A stretch of 64,000 nucleotides of DNA from Saprospiraceae bacterium (GCA_020631405.1 JAHDHH010000013.1:1-64000); one strand, 5' to 3'; positions 8,512-17,374 are shown, counted from the first letter of the stretch. Translations and numbers: made by a program. The notes: generated from the sequence alone by a model not told the origin.

Positions 8512-9585
8512 CTATTCTACTATAAATCCTTTTTGAATTATTCCAGCTTCATACCTCGCGAGCAAGCTGTATTTGCCAGAAGGCAAATGAGTGATATCGA
8601 TACTACTCTTCATATGTTTTGGTTCTGCTTGATAGACTGCCCGACCTAGATTGTCTAAAATGAAGACTTGTTGAGGAATAGCAGAGGCAGCAATGTTGAG
8701 TATATCCGAAGTGGGATTAGGAGCTATGGTCAATGTTATTGCGGAATCCTCAATCTCAACTTCATTCCCAAGAGGTATTCCATAGTCCATAAGCTTAATT
8801 GTATTGGCATCCAAAATGGTCAAATCAGCCAATGACTTGTCATATTTCGAGACAAAGACCACAATCCGGAATGTACTCAATCTACTGGTTGATGGAACTT
8901 GGTATTGATATGTTTTAGATACCTGATTACCTAGCGTAACATTACCACTGAATAGATCTGCTGTACCCCATTGACCGTCCAAAATCTGCCTAACAACATG
9001 ACGATGAGGATATCCCCAGATAATATCTCCTTGACCTTCTAGTGGATGGCCCACCACATCATTAAAATAATTATGTTGTTCAACACCCCAAACAGAATCT
9101 TCAACCATGACTACATTGAGGTGGTAATTTAAGCTTTCAATTGTGTTGACTATACTCACATCTACAGTAAATTCTAATTGTCTATCCTCTTCTTCAAAGA
9201 CAAGGTCTCTTACTTCTAATGCAAAGCTCTGTTCAATATCAAGTTGTTCATCAACTCTTTCTCCCCATTGCAAAGAGCCTGCCAACAAGCCCCCACTGGA
9301 TTGAGACCTATTAACCATACCCATAGGTGTGCCAGGTACGTTTAGAGTACTCCAAAGTCCAACACTTTCAGTATTAGTGAGCCCATTATCTATCCAACTC
9401 ACTGGTTTGTGATGACTCAACCATATAACTTCCGGGTGCTCCTCTACAATAGCACTCAAGGTTACTGCTGCTCCTGGACATGCTCCACAGTAGGCATTGG
9501 TGAATTTTTCTACAACTACTCGTTTTTGACTATATCCTGTCAATGTCAATACCAAAACCAAACAAGTAAATAACAGCTGTTTCAT
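8512..9585 (-). CDS. Omp28-like secreted thioredoxin-fold protein with T9SS sorting domain
   Basis: 357 residues. Signal peptide (about 1-19), then an Omp28-type region with CGAC in FTNAYCGACPGAA, a CxxC arrangement in a thioredoxin-like context. The last 80 residues form a type A T9SS sorting domain: LTIAPNPTSD, a VFILDNLGRAVYQ strand and LPSGKYSLLARY. It is therefore probably exported by type IX secretion and anchored or released at the surface. The CxxC suggests redox or metal binding; the substrate is unknown. It lies 131 bases upstream of the SGNH gene on the same strand, with no hairpin seen between. Confidence 0.87.
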   Translation of the reverse strand: MKQLLFTCLVLVLTLTGYSQKRVVVEKFTNAYCGACPGAAVTLSAIVEEHPEVIWLSHHKPVSWIDNGLTNTESVGLWSTLNVPGTPMGMVNRSQSSGGLLAGSLQWGERVDEQLDIEQSFALEVRDLVFEEEDRQLEFTVDVSIVNTIESLNYHLNVVMVEDSVWGVEQHNYFNDVVGHPLEGQGDIIWGYPHRHVVRQILDGQWGTADLFSGNVTLGNQVSKTYQYQVPSTSRLSTFRIVVFVSKYDKSLADLTILDANTIKLMDYGIPLGNEVEIEDSAITLTIAPNPTSDILNIAASAIPQQVFILDNLGRAVYQAEPKHMKSSIDITHLPSGKYSLLARYEAGIIQKGFIVE

Positions 9586-9691
9586 GGGGTGTGTGAGTTA
9601 TATTCTATGGTAAATTACGAGAGTCTATCTTCCAAAGTATTAGAATCCGCTGGAATAGTATCAAAATGTCAACTTTGGGCATAGAAACAAG

Positions 9692-10969
9692 TCAGTCTGA
9701 CTTAGCCTTATTTCTATTTGATGGCTTGATAATTAACCTAAGCGACTGATCATAAGTCACATAGTTCCACATCCAGTTTATGAATACGAATAACTTATTC
9801 TTGATCCCAATCAATGATCTGATATGCACAAATAACCAAAGCAGCCAGGCAAAAAAGCCCTTGAACTTAAACTTAGGTAGATCAACTACTGCCTTATTTC
9901 TTCCTATTGTTGCCATAGAACCTAAGTCCCTGTACTCAAATGGCTTAGAAGTCTTACCCTGCATCAATTTGGCTAGGTGACTCCCTTGCTGTATTGCCAC
10001 TTGGGCTACTTGAGGGTGGCCATATTCATACCCTTCATCAAGGACGAAGGCTTGATCTCCTAGTACATAAATATGATCTAGACCCTCCGCTTGAAGGTGC
10101 TTGTTTACCTTAATCCTATTTCCTCTAACATAATGGTCATCTTCTAGTCCAGGTATCTTATGACAAGTTATGCCAGCAGCCCAAATAACCTTATTTGCTG
10201 GTATCTTGTCTCCATTCTTTAGAACGGCTTGCTTCCCATCACAGTCGACTACATAGGTGCCAAAAATAATTTTTACACCCATTTCTGTCAAGTAGTCCTT
10301 GGCCGCTTTAGCTGCCTTACTTGACATACCTTTAAGTAATTGATCGCCACCTTGGACTAGGTATATATCTACCTCTCTACTATTAAGTTCCTTGTAATCT
10401 TTTGGCAGAATATGACTCTTCATTTCGGCTAGAGCTCCAGCTAGTTCTACCCCTGTTGGTCCTCCTCCAACTATCACAATGTCTATATATCCCTGCCGCT
10501 TTTCGAAGTCTTGCTCCATCAAAGCAAGTTCAAAGTCTTCGAAAATAGAATTTCGCAAGGCTAGTGCTTCTGAAACAGACTTTAGCGGATAGGCATGCTT
10601 GGCAATATTTTCATTACCAAAAAAATTAGTCGTTGCTCCCATTGCTAAGACTAATTCATCATAATATATCTCACCTTGGTCTGTGACAATTCGCTTTTCA
10701 GCTGACTTGATTCTTTGTAACTCTGCAACCCTAATCAAGATATTGTCATACTTCTGAAATGCTTTACGCAAAGGGAAGGTAATACTACTTGGTTCCAGTC
10801 CAGCCATGGCAACTTGATAGAACAGCGGTTGAAACTGATGATAGTTATGCTTATCAAGCAAGATCACTTGGTATCTTTTACCTCTAAATTGCTTTGCGAA
10901 ATTAAGTCCAGCGAATCCTGCACCGATGACAACTATCCGCTTATATTCTGAATCTGGTATATTGAGCAT
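9692..10969 (-). CDS. ndh: Type II NADH dehydrogenase
   Basis: About 425 residues from the ATG at 10969. The FAD-binding Rossmann motif is VVIGAGFAGLNFAK, the NADH-binding motif is VIVGGGPTGVELAG, and a C-terminal hydrophobic/amphipathic stretch (about KGFFAWLLWLFVHIR) should attach it to the membrane. NDH-2 passes electrons from NADH to menaquinone without proton pumping. The frame extends upstream to a TTG at 11023, but that region carries the divergent promoter at 11000-11008, so the ATG is preferred. The gene is divergent from the LON-domain gene. Confidence 0.92.
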   Translation of the reverse strand: MLNIPDSEYKRIVVIGAGFAGLNFAKQFRGKRYQVILLDKHNYHQFQPLFYQVAMAGLEPSSITFPLRKAFQKYDNILIRVAELQRIKSAEKRIVTDQGEIYYDELVLAMGATTNFFGNENIAKHAYPLKSVSEALALRNSIFEDFELALMEQDFEKRQGYIDIVIVGGGPTGVELAGALAEMKSHILPKDYKELNSREVDIYLVQGGDQLLKGMSSKAAKAAKDYLTEMGVKIIFGTYVVDCDGKQAVLKNGDKIPANKVIWAAGITCHKIPGLEDDHYVRGNRIKVNKHLQAEGLDHIYVLGDQAFVLDEGYEYGHPQVAQVAIQQGSHLAKLMQGKTSKPFEYRDLGSMATIGRNKAVVDLPKFKFKGFFAWLLWLFVHIRSLIGIKNKLFVFINWMWNYVTYDQSLRLIIKPSNRNKAKSD

Positions 10970-10999
10970 ATCTGTTAATACTGATATGCAATAATACTC

Positions 11000-11008
11000 T
11001 AATTTTGC
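11000..11008 (+). promoter_or_regulatory. -7 promoter element TAATTTTGC
   Basis: Perfect match to the Bacteroidota consensus TAnnTTTGC, 21 bases before the LON-domain gene start at 11030. The predicted transcription start is about 11014. No clear -33 TTTG is seen. Confidence 0.7.
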
Positions 11009-11029
11009 ACTATAACTTATCAAATTAAT

Positions 11030-11698
11030 ATGTCAAATTCAACTGACTTCTCAAACTTACCGATGTTTCCCCTTGGTCTTGTGGCCTACCCAGGAGTTCC
11101 ACTTAACCTCCATATCTTCGAACCTAGGTATAGAGAACTTATTGAAGATTGTGATCAAGGCGGACTGACCTTTGGCATTCCAACAGTAATAGAGCAGCAG
11201 TTACAAAACATTGGCACAGAAATGCGATTGATCAGTATTGACAAAATCTATGAAGATGGTCGTATGGATGTCAAGACCGTAGGAGTCAGATTATTTGAAA
11301 TCCACGAATTCTATTCAGTACAAACCCCAAAGCAATATGGCGCTGCCAAGGTCTCATACTTTGAAGTAGATAAAAGGGGTGATCTGGAAATGTACGACAC
11401 CCTGCTTAATCAAATCACCTTACTCTTCTCCATTTTTGGGATTACAAAGAGCTTGCCTCTTCTTGATGATCAATTGACTACCTACAAACTAGTGACACAT
11501 GCAGGACTCAATATAGACCAAGAGTTAGAGTTTATTTCAATACTAAGCGAGGTAGAACGGCAACTCTTTCTCATAGAACACTTAAATACCTTTATACCAA
11601 GGGCTCAGGAAATGGAAGAAATGAGAAAAAAGATCCAACTCAATGGACACTTTAGACATTTGATACCACCTAATCTAGGAGGGACAGCTGGTGAGTGA
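11030..11698 (+). CDS. LON substrate-binding (N-terminal) domain protein
   Basis: 222 residues. LPMFPLGLVAYPGVPLNLHIFEPRYREL is the start of a Lon N-terminal domain (split here: LPMFPLGLVAYPG then FEPRYRELI). The first 110 residues form its beta-rich part, and a helical C-terminal section follows. It has no ATPase or protease domain, so it is a stand-alone LON domain protein. Such proteins are widespread but poorly characterised; a role in substrate recognition is only suggested by family. Transcribed from the promoter at 11000-11008. Confidence 0.88.
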   Translation: MSNSTDFSNLPMFPLGLVAYPGVPLNLHIFEPRYRELIEDCDQGGLTFGIPTVIEQQLQNIGTEMRLISIDKIYEDGRMDVKTVGVRLFEIHEFYSVQTPKQYGAAKVSYFEVDKRGDLEMYDTLLNQITLLFSIFGITKSLPLLDDQLTTYKLVTHAGLNIDQELEFISILSEVERQLFLIEHLNTFIPRAQEMEEMRKKIQLNGHFRHLIPPNLGGTAGE

Positions 11699-11722
11699 AA
11701 AGACTGAGAGTTGTATAATAGG

Positions 11723-11754
11723 CAAAAAAAAACGGCGATCTGAGAAATCGCCGT
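11723..11754 (-). terminator. Rho-independent terminator for the TRAP operon
   Basis: Stem ACGGCGAT (11732-11739) pairs with ATCGCCGT (11747-11754) around a 7-base loop. Eight or more A residues on the plus strand just before it give a U tract on the minus strand, so it ends minus-strand transcription coming from the dctM stop at 11883. Confidence 0.8.
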
Positions 11755-11882
11755 ATGCTAACACCCTATAATATGAGAAAATGAAATTAAAAGCTAACTA
11801 ATAACCGCTTCTAATACACTTTATACTTCAAATCTAATACAAATAATACTTCAGAACAGCTTTTTAGACCCGAAACAGCGAA

Positions 11883-13229
11883 TTAGGAAAATAAATAAAT
11901 AATTCTAGGGAACAAAATCACAATAATTATCAAGGCCAATTGTATCCCAACGTAAGGCATCACGCCTTTGTATATGTGCTGGGTTGAAATTTGAGGTGGA
12001 GCTACACCTTTTAAGTAGAACAAAGAAAAGCCAAAAGGCGGTGTCAAAAATGATGTCTGTAGGTTAAGCGCTATCAAAATACCCACCCAGAGCATATCTG
12101 CATCATATGCATTGAACAATGGCGTAATCACTGGGATGAAAATAAAAATGATCTCTATGAAGTCAATAAAGAACCCTACAATGAAGAGCACAATCATGAC
12201 AACAAGCAATAAGCCATAGAGTGACAGTCTTGACTGATTGACCATATTAACTAACATTTCATCCCCTCCAAGGTGCCTAAACATCAAGGTAAATGTGGTA
12301 GCTCCCAACAAAATGAAAAATACCATTGCTGTAATCTTTGTTGTCTCCTTTCCCACTTCATCAAGGACTGACAGTGTAAGTTTTCCATTCAATACAGTGA
12401 GCAAGGTGGCTCCAAATGCTCCTACAGCAGCAGCCTCAGTAGGTGATGCTATTCCCATAAATATACTCCCTAGTACGGCTAATATTAAAACAAAAGGCAA
12501 TATGAAGGCTAACAAAGTACGCTTAATAAGTTCTGACTTTTCGATATCTCCCTGCTCAGCTGAAACATGGACTGGCACCTTCTCAGGTGACTTCCAAGCA
12601 ACATAGATAATGTACCCAACATAAGCAAATACTAAGATCAACCCAGGGACAAGTGCAGCAGCAAACATACTTCCTACGTCCACTGACTGCTCTCCCCTAT
12701 TCGAACTATTGATCGTATCTGCAAGAAGCACTAACATAATCGATGGAGGTATAATGACGCCAAGTGTCCCAGCAGTAGCGATCGTACCTGTAGCAATCGA
12801 AGGGTCGTACTTTTTCTCAAGCATCGCTGGTAAGCTAATCAAGCCCATAGTTACCACCGTAGCTCCGACTATACCTGTAGAGGCGGCAAGTAAGGCTCCT
12901 ACTATGATAACAGAAATTGCTAAACCTCCTCTCATCTTCCCAAAGAGCAGCGCCATAGTCTCAAGCAAGCTTTTAGCCAAGCCAGACTTCTCAAGCATGA
13001 CTCCCATGTAGATGAATAGTGGTATGGCGATCAGGACAAAGTTGTTAATCGTGCCATTGATCCTATTAGCAATAAGTTTGAAATCCAACCAATTGAAATA
13101 ATCAGGGTCATATATCCATAGCCCGATTCCCATCAAAATCGATAAACCACCTAAGGTAAATGACACTGGATAACCCCTGAGGATGACCAAAAACACTAAA
13201 ACAAATAAGGCTATTGCTATTAGCTCCAT
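11883..13229 (-). CDS. dctM: TRAP transporter large permease
   Basis: 448 residues, hydrophobic throughout, about 11-12 helices. Family features include VILRGYPVSFTLGG near the start, IPLFIYMGVMLEKSGLA, VGATVVTMGLISLPAML, GVIIPPSIMLVLLAD and TPPFGFSLFYLKGV. DctM forms the transport channel of a sodium-driven TRAP system for organic acids such as dicarboxylates or sialic acid. It sits 3 bases after the small-permease gene. No DctP-type binding protein gene is adjacent, so the substrate cannot be inferred. Confidence 0.93.
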   Translation of the reverse strand: MELIAIALFVLVFLVILRGYPVSFTLGGLSILMGIGLWIYDPDYFNWLDFKLIANRINGTINNFVLIAIPLFIYMGVMLEKSGLAKSLLETMALLFGKMRGGLAISVIIVGALLAASTGIVGATVVTMGLISLPAMLEKKYDPSIATGTIATAGTLGVIIPPSIMLVLLADTINSSNRGEQSVDVGSMFAAALVPGLILVFAYVGYIIYVAWKSPEKVPVHVSAEQGDIEKSELIKRTLLAFILPFVLILAVLGSIFMGIASPTEAAAVGAFGATLLTVLNGKLTLSVLDEVGKETTKITAMVFFILLGATTFTLMFRHLGGDEMLVNMVNQSRLSLYGLLLVVMIVLFIVGFFIDFIEIIFIFIPVITPLFNAYDADMLWVGILIALNLQTSFLTPPFGFSLFYLKGVAPPQISTQHIYKGVMPYVGIQLALIIIVILFPRIIYLFS

Positions 13230-13232
13230 ATC

Positions 13233-13817
13233 TTATTTGTTAAAAGTTTGACTTGACAATCTCTGTTGAACATCGTAATTCTCCGAAAACCCAATTAAAT
13301 ATTGGATCGCCTTGAGCATCTGACTAATTCCTTGTAAGGAGACAAAAAAGAATCCTATACTAATCATTGACTTCAGGATAAACGAATATGGCAACCCTCC
13401 TGGCTGTGCTGACTTCTCCCCTATTCTGTATGATGTATGGGCATACTCAAAGGAAACTAACATGAGGATAATTGCCCATGGCATAAGTAGGACAAGACCA
13501 CCTATGATATCTGTAATTGCCTTATGTTTGTCACTCATACGATCATACCAAAGGTCAACCCTGACATGTTGATCGAAGAGTGAGGCATAGCTCCCACCTA
13601 GTAGAAAAATGATTGCAAAAAAGTAAGTTTCCAACTCCATAATCCAAATCTCACTTGCATCAAACAAGTAGCGCATTAGCACATCAGCACAGATTAGCCA
13701 AACTAATAAGTGAGTAAATAGACTAGCAAACCGTCCAACACAGTCAGTAGTCTTATCGATGATTCTTATGGTTGTAGAGAGCAATAGATATATGTAGGTT
13801 TGTTTCGATTCTAACAA
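13233..13817 (-). CDS. dctQ: TRAP transporter small permease
   Basis: About 194 residues with four hydrophobic helices. The family motifs are VLMRYLFDASEIWIMELETY and VRVDLWYD. It is the membrane partner of DctM, encoded just downstream. The frame opens with TTG at 13817, but this TTG is part of a TATATTTG promoter-like box (13815-13822); an in-frame TTG at 13784 may be the true start. The first in-frame ATG lies inside the conserved region, so a non-ATG start seems certain. Confidence 0.88.
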   Translation of the reverse strand: MLESKQTYIYLLLSTTIRIIDKTTDCVGRFASLFTHLLVWLICADVLMRYLFDASEIWIMELETYFFAIIFLLGGSYASLFDQHVRVDLWYDRMSDKHKAITDIIGGLVLLMPWAIILMLVSFEYAHTSYRIGEKSAQPGGLPYSFILKSMISIGFFFVSLQGISQMLKAIQYLIGFSENYDVQQRLSSQTFNK

Positions 13818-13882
13818 ATATAAGATATGAATCGGAAGCCTTAGGTTATTTTCTAGGTAAGAATGCTAGTGGCTTCTGATTG

Positions 13883-14380
13883 CTATTGCTTTTCAAAAGC
13901 ATTGGCTATTGTTTTCATTGACAAAAACATTTTGCCACTGTCAGGCAGTAGAATGAAGCCGTACTTTGCATAGAACTCCTGAGCTTCATTATCAATTGGA
14001 TCCACAACAACAGCTACGGCACCAATATGATGTGTCGCGACTTCCAAACTTCTTTTCAATGAATTCACAAGTAAAAGCTTACCTAATCCTTTCCCAAAAT
14101 GATTCTTATCAACCGCCAACCTTCCTAATAGAATTGTTGGAATATACTGGTATCTAATCTTCTTCTGAAATTGAAGAGGAGCATCATCTTTTGGAATACT
14201 TTCAGTGGATAATGTATAGTAACCTATGACTTCATCAAATGCATTCTTGACTACAAAACAGGGACATGAACCATTCTTTACATCTCTAGTAATATTCTTT
14301 TGAATATAATTATTCAATGACTCTTTTCCACAGTCGAATGTATCTCTAATGAACTTTCTATCATATTTATAGACTTTCAC
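13883..14380 (-). CDS. TacT-like GNAT acetyltransferase toxin
   Basis: 165 residues. FDCGKESLNNYIQK, VIGYYTLSTESIP, LLGRLAVDKNHFGKGLGK (acetyl-CoA pyrophosphate loop), VVVDPIDNEAQEFYAKYGF and the final MFLSMKT match toxins of the TacT/AtaT group, which acetylate the amino acid on charged tRNAs. The start codon is GTG, one base after the antitoxin stop, so translation is likely coupled. The catalytic Tyr expected near the C-terminal YxxYGF motif is present. The tRNA target is unknown. Confidence 0.9.
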   Translation of the reverse strand: MKVYKYDRKFIRDTFDCGKESLNNYIQKNITRDVKNGSCPCFVVKNAFDEVIGYYTLSTESIPKDDAPLQFQKKIRYQYIPTILLGRLAVDKNHFGKGLGKLLLVNSLKRSLEVATHHIGAVAVVVDPIDNEAQEFYAKYGFILLPDSGKMFLSMKTIANAFEKQ

Positions 14381-14381
14381 T

Positions 14382-14675
14382 CTAAGGTGTGACTAGTTCA
14401 TCATGGTATTTAATAGCTGCTATCAAGGACTTATTTGGTTGGTGGTCTGTACCCATTAAGACATTAAAAAATATTGCCTGATCTCTCTGTGAAGCTAGGA
14501 TTCGATTTTCCTCACTAACTATTGCCTTTGCTTCTTTTGTAATGACGAATCTGGCAAATTCCGAAAATGTTTTAAATCCACTGAGTTGTTTTGCATACTC
14601 AAACAACTCTTTATCCTCATTGCTTACACGAAATTCAACTCTATTTATTCCTTTTTTACTTGTTTCAGCGTCCAT
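14382..14675 (-). CDS. DUF1778 (TacA-like) antitoxin
   Basis: 97 residues. The N-terminal ribbon-helix-helix part (NRVEFRVSNEDKELFEYAK) should bind operator DNA; the C-terminal part, with ILASQRDQAIFFNVL, is the toxin-neutralising tail of DUF1778 antitoxins. It is immediately upstream of the GNAT toxin gene. Autoregulation is probable by family, and an inverted repeat lies at 14695-14721 upstream. Confidence 0.9.
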   Translation of the reverse strand: MDAETSKKGINRVEFRVSNEDKELFEYAKQLSGFKTFSEFARFVITKEAKAIVSEENRILASQRDQAIFFNVLMGTDHQPNKSLIAAIKYHDELVTP

Positions 14676-14694
14676 ATTACATGTGATATTTTAC

Positions 14695-14721
14695 ATAATT
14701 ACAAGTATCTACCGTAATTAT
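14695..14721 (-). promoter_or_regulatory. Candidate operator of the TacAT-type pair
   Basis: Perfect inverted repeat ATAATTAC (14695-14702) and GTAATTAT (14714-14721) with 11 bases between, 20 bases upstream of the antitoxin start at 14675. The position suits binding by the ribbon-helix-helix antitoxin. The half-sites are AT-rich, so chance is not excluded. Confidence 0.5.
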
Positions 14722-14813
14722 TCCGTACAATTTACTGGATCCTTGCTTTAGTTAATGCCAGTTATTAGATTATTCAACTTGTTTGTCCTAGATAATGGTA
14801 ATCTTAATCAATT

Positions 14814-15395
14814 TTAACCATCTATCTTTCCCAACACATCAAGAAACACCACATCCAACTCGTCTCCTATTTGCTTTACACAAGTATCATAAGCCTCTGC
14901 TACCTCATCAGTATGATCAGCATATTTTGGGTCAGTAAATGTGAGAGGCACTCTTGCAATAGCATTGGGAATAACTGGACAGCCATCATTAGCAGAATCA
15001 CAGACCATCACCGCCACAATTGCCTCATGGTTGAGTGATTTGTCATCATACCGCTTAGAGTACATTTTGGCTGGTGGATTAGTAGTTGGGTCTATCATCA
15101 CTGGGTTCTCTATATGACAAGCATCAATGGTGAGTGCTGCGCCAGTTCGATTGATAGCCTTGATCATCTGTGGGAAGAATGCAGTAACCTCAGTACCTGC
15201 TGATGCCACCGTAATATTATCTATACCATACTCGGCACAATAGTGCCTGGCCCAATACTCTGCTGCTTGACTCCTCCTTGAGTTATGCGTACAAACAAAC
15301 AAGAGCATAATTTCTTCATTTGCTTCTAGAGCTCTGACTATTGCAGCACTGAGATTATCTAACACCTCTTGTCTATCCTTCGAGATTGCTATCAT
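14814..15395 (-). CDS. ArsC-like low-molecular-weight phosphatase / arsenate reductase
   Basis: About 193 residues from the ATG at 15395 (an upstream ATG at 15428 is possible). The P-loop VCTHNSRRSQ has catalytic Cys35, and a second pair, Cys132 and Cys139 in VCDSANDGCP, matches the redox cysteines of thioredoxin-coupled ArsC. All three cysteines of that arsenate reductase class are kept. No ars regulator or efflux pump is next to it. The start overlaps the 3' end of the membrane protein gene upstream, so the two are probably an operon. Confidence 0.82.
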   Translation of the reverse strand: MIAISKDRQEVLDNLSAAIVRALEANEEIMLLFVCTHNSRRSQAAEYWARHYCAEYGIDNITVASAGTEVTAFFPQMIKAINRTGAALTIDACHIENPVMIDPTTNPPAKMYSKRYDDKSLNHEAIVAVMVCDSANDGCPVIPNAIARVPLTFTDPKYADHTDEVAEAYDTCVKQIGDELDVVFLDVLGKIDG

Positions 15396-16089
15396 GGTAT
15401 TTTCTAAGTTGGATGAATGAAATGACATGGGTAAAGATGGCCAGTGGTGCTAAAAACCCTGGAAGTAACAAATATGGCATCTCTAAAAACCGCATAGACA
15501 CTGTCGGATATGCATGACCCCAGATATCTGGCTTATATAGGGAAGAAGCTACAATAAAGGCTACAAACACTACCATCAATATGCCAAGAGTATTCCAAGC
15601 TCTCAAAAACTTAAAATACTTCCTTGGTTCTTTTGTGATGAAAAAACCAACAACTAAGGCAGATACCCCAAGTAAAATATCAAAGTTATAACCTTCAAAA
15701 GTTGCCTCTATTGGCAATATCCCTTGATAAAAAGTAAGCAAAATCAATACTTCGACAACAATCCTAAATGATTGTAGGTATGCCGTCCAACGCATTGGAA
15801 TAGCCTGAATCAAGGCATCATCCTTATACTTGCTATAGAAGTAGACGAAGAGTAAGACCAAGGGCAAAACTAGGAAGATTGGAAACTTAGGAGGCAAGTT
15901 GACATCTTTGAGTATACCTGTGTAACCCAATATTGCGACATACGCAATCCAAAAAGCAAATGGAAGAATGACCTCTTTGGCAGCACTTCTCTTTGCCAAA
16001 GACTCTATCTTGCTTTTCGCAGAATTGAAGCCTTGGGCATAGAGCAATATCATGATAATCGTAAGCAATATATAGGTGAATCCAAGCAT
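15373..16089 (-). CDS. Multi-pass membrane protein of unknown function
   Basis: 238 residues with about seven hydrophobic helices spread over the whole length, no signal peptide and no recognised catalytic motif. The C-terminus is short and polar. Its 3' end overlaps the ArsC-like gene by 23 bases, implying coexpression. A link to oxyanion handling would be a guess from context only. Confidence 0.7.
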   Translation of the reverse strand: MLGFTYILLTIIMILLYAQGFNSAKSKIESLAKRSAAKEVILPFAFWIAYVAILGYTGILKDVNLPPKFPIFLVLPLVLLFVYFYSKYKDDALIQAIPMRWTAYLQSFRIVVEVLILLTFYQGILPIEATFEGYNFDILLGVSALVVGFFITKEPRKYFKFLRAWNTLGILMVVFVAFIVASSLYKPDIWGHAYPTVSMRFLEMPYLLLPGFLAPLAIFTHVISFIQLRKYHDSNLEG

Positions 16090-16180
16090 AGTAATTGTTA
16101 AGCGTCTAAAGATAATCTAAGCTGAGATTAAAAATGAAAACAATGTGATTTGAACCTTGCCATTAACAGAAAAATAATCA

Positions 16181-16189
16181 TACATTTGC
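16181..16189 (+). promoter_or_regulatory. Promoter of the SRP RNA (TTG-N21-TACATTTGC)
   Basis: TACATTTGC is a perfect -7 element, with a TTG at 16157-16159 and a 21-base spacer as a -33 element. The predicted start is within a few bases of the 5' end of the SRP RNA. Confidence 0.8.
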
Positions 16190-16191
16190 AG

Positions 16192-16290
16192 CGTGAGGAC
16201 TGCACAGCCAGCTCCTACTGAATCCCCCCAGGGCGGAAACGCAGCAAGGGTAGGTGGTTGAGCGGTTTTGGTGTAGTTCCTCACTTTTTT
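16192..16290 (+). ncRNA. ffs: Small bacterial signal recognition particle RNA
   Basis: The conserved Ffh-binding apical part CAGGGCGGAAACGCAGCAAG is at about 16230-16249, with the GGAA tetraloop and asymmetric internal loop. The ends pair: GTGAGGA at 16193-16199 with TCCTCAC at 16278-16284, giving a single long hairpin of about 92 nt, followed by a T run (16285-16290). The RNA forms SRP with Ffh and targets nascent membrane proteins. It is the short form without an Alu domain. The transaldolase gene begins only 24 bases after the T run. Confidence 0.93.
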
Positions 16291-16313
16291 ATTTATCTCA
16301 AGTCCTTCCCAAT

Positions 16314-16970
16314 ATGAAATTTTTCGTCGATACTGCCAATCTTGATCAGATCAAAGAGGCAAAAGATTTTGGCATTTTAGATGGTGTCACTACCAATCCT
16401 TCACTAATGGCCAAAGAGGGCATTGCTGGAGCTAAGGCAGTAGAAGACCATTATAAGGCAATTTGTGAGATTGTAGATGGTGATGTGAGTGCCGAGGTAA
16501 TCTCTACTAACTTTCAAGGGATCATAGACGAGGGGGAATATTTAGCAAGCCTAGCACCAAATATTGTAGTGAAGGTACCAATGATCAAAGATGGGGTCAA
16601 AGCACTTTCTTACTTTGCAGGCAAAGGCATCAGAACAAACTGTACCCTAGTTTTTTCTGCTGGTCAAGCAATCTTAGCGGCTAAGGCCGGAGCAACTTAT
16701 CTTAGTCCATTTATAGGCAGAGTTGATGACACCTCTTGGGATGGGATTCAACTCATTTCTGATATTGCTGAGATTTATGCAATCCAAGGTTACGAAACAG
16801 AGATTCTAGCGGCATCTATTAGAAATGCAAAACACATTGTCGATGCTGCTAAGGCTGGAGCTGACGTAGTCACATGTCCACTTAGTTCGATCTTAGGCCT
16901 ACTTAAGCACCCTTTAACAGATATCGGTTTAGCGAAGTTCTTAGCTGACCACGCTAAGGCGAATGGGTAA
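16314..16970 (+). CDS. tal: Transaldolase (TalC / fructose-6-phosphate aldolase family)
   Basis: 218 residues, the short form of the family. MKFFVDTANLDQIKEA opens the barrel, GVTTNPSL is the family motif, and the Schiff-base Lys87 lies in NIVVKVPM. Sequence alone does not separate transaldolase from fructose-6-phosphate aldolase. The ATG at 16314 is the start; the frame opens further upstream only into the SRP RNA. It acts in the non-oxidative pentose phosphate pathway. Confidence 0.92.
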   Translation: MKFFVDTANLDQIKEAKDFGILDGVTTNPSLMAKEGIAGAKAVEDHYKAICEIVDGDVSAEVISTNFQGIIDEGEYLASLAPNIVVKVPMIKDGVKALSYFAGKGIRTNCTLVFSAGQAILAAKAGATYLSPFIGRVDDTSWDGIQLISDIAEIYAIQGYETEILAASIRNAKHIVDAAKAGADVVTCPLSSILGLLKHPLTDIGLAKFLADHAKANG

Positions 16971-17041
16971 TGCTAAATAAGATTTCTTTTCCTTATTTTT
17001 AAGAAACACAACTTTAAATGTATTGTGTTTGGAGATCACTA

Positions 17042-17374
17042 TTACGCGTCAGAATCTTGACCACCATAGACCTTGTCTTGTAAGAAGTCATCTACTGTGT
17101 CCATCTCTACTAATCTACCTACGTGGACACAAGCATTACGCATTGTCTCCCTGATGGCTACCATCTCTGGAGGAAGTTCAGTATTATTCGCTTCGAATAC
17201 TTCTTTACTAGGCCATTGTGCATAAGCTAAATATATACAGTCTGAGGACTTGTGCAGCCTAGAGCCAAGGCTATTCATATGTTGATAGATATACCTAGTC
17301 AGTGTATTCCAAGATTCAATAAATACTTTCTCTTTGCCAGGGTGAGTTTCAAATTCGTAAATTGCAACGTACAT
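17042..17374 (-). CDS. Antibiotic-biosynthesis-monooxygenase-like (ABM) domain protein
   Basis: 110 residues. It has the single ferredoxin-like alpha/beta pattern of ABM/dimeric barrel proteins: YVAIYEFETHPGKEKVFIESW at the start (two pieces: YVAIYEFETHPG, then helix), then DCIYLAYAQWPSKEVFEAN. Members include quinol monooxygenases and heme-degrading enzymes, but many have no known reaction. Convergent with tal. Confidence 0.7.
   Translation of the reverse strand: MYVAIYEFETHPGKEKVFIESWNTLTRYIYQHMNSLGSRLHKSSDCIYLAYAQWPSKEVFEANNTELPPEMVAIRETMRNACVHVGRLVEMDTVDDFLQDKVYGGQDSDA

Noticed and set aside
10970-11023. Upstream TTG at 11023 as the ndh start
   Set aside because: It would extend the coding region across the divergent promoter and adds residues with no family match.
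12238-13011. Plus-strand open frames opposite dctM
   Set aside because: Their products are low-complexity shadows of the dctM codons; DctM is a clear family match.
13883-14675. GNAT gene as an ordinary housekeeping acetyltransferase
   Set aside because: The DUF1778 partner and TacT motifs fit a toxin-antitoxin pair better.
17004-17030. AAACACAA/TTGTGTTT hairpin as a tal terminator
   Set aside because: AT-rich 8-bp stem with an 11-base loop and no T run on either strand; too weak to call.
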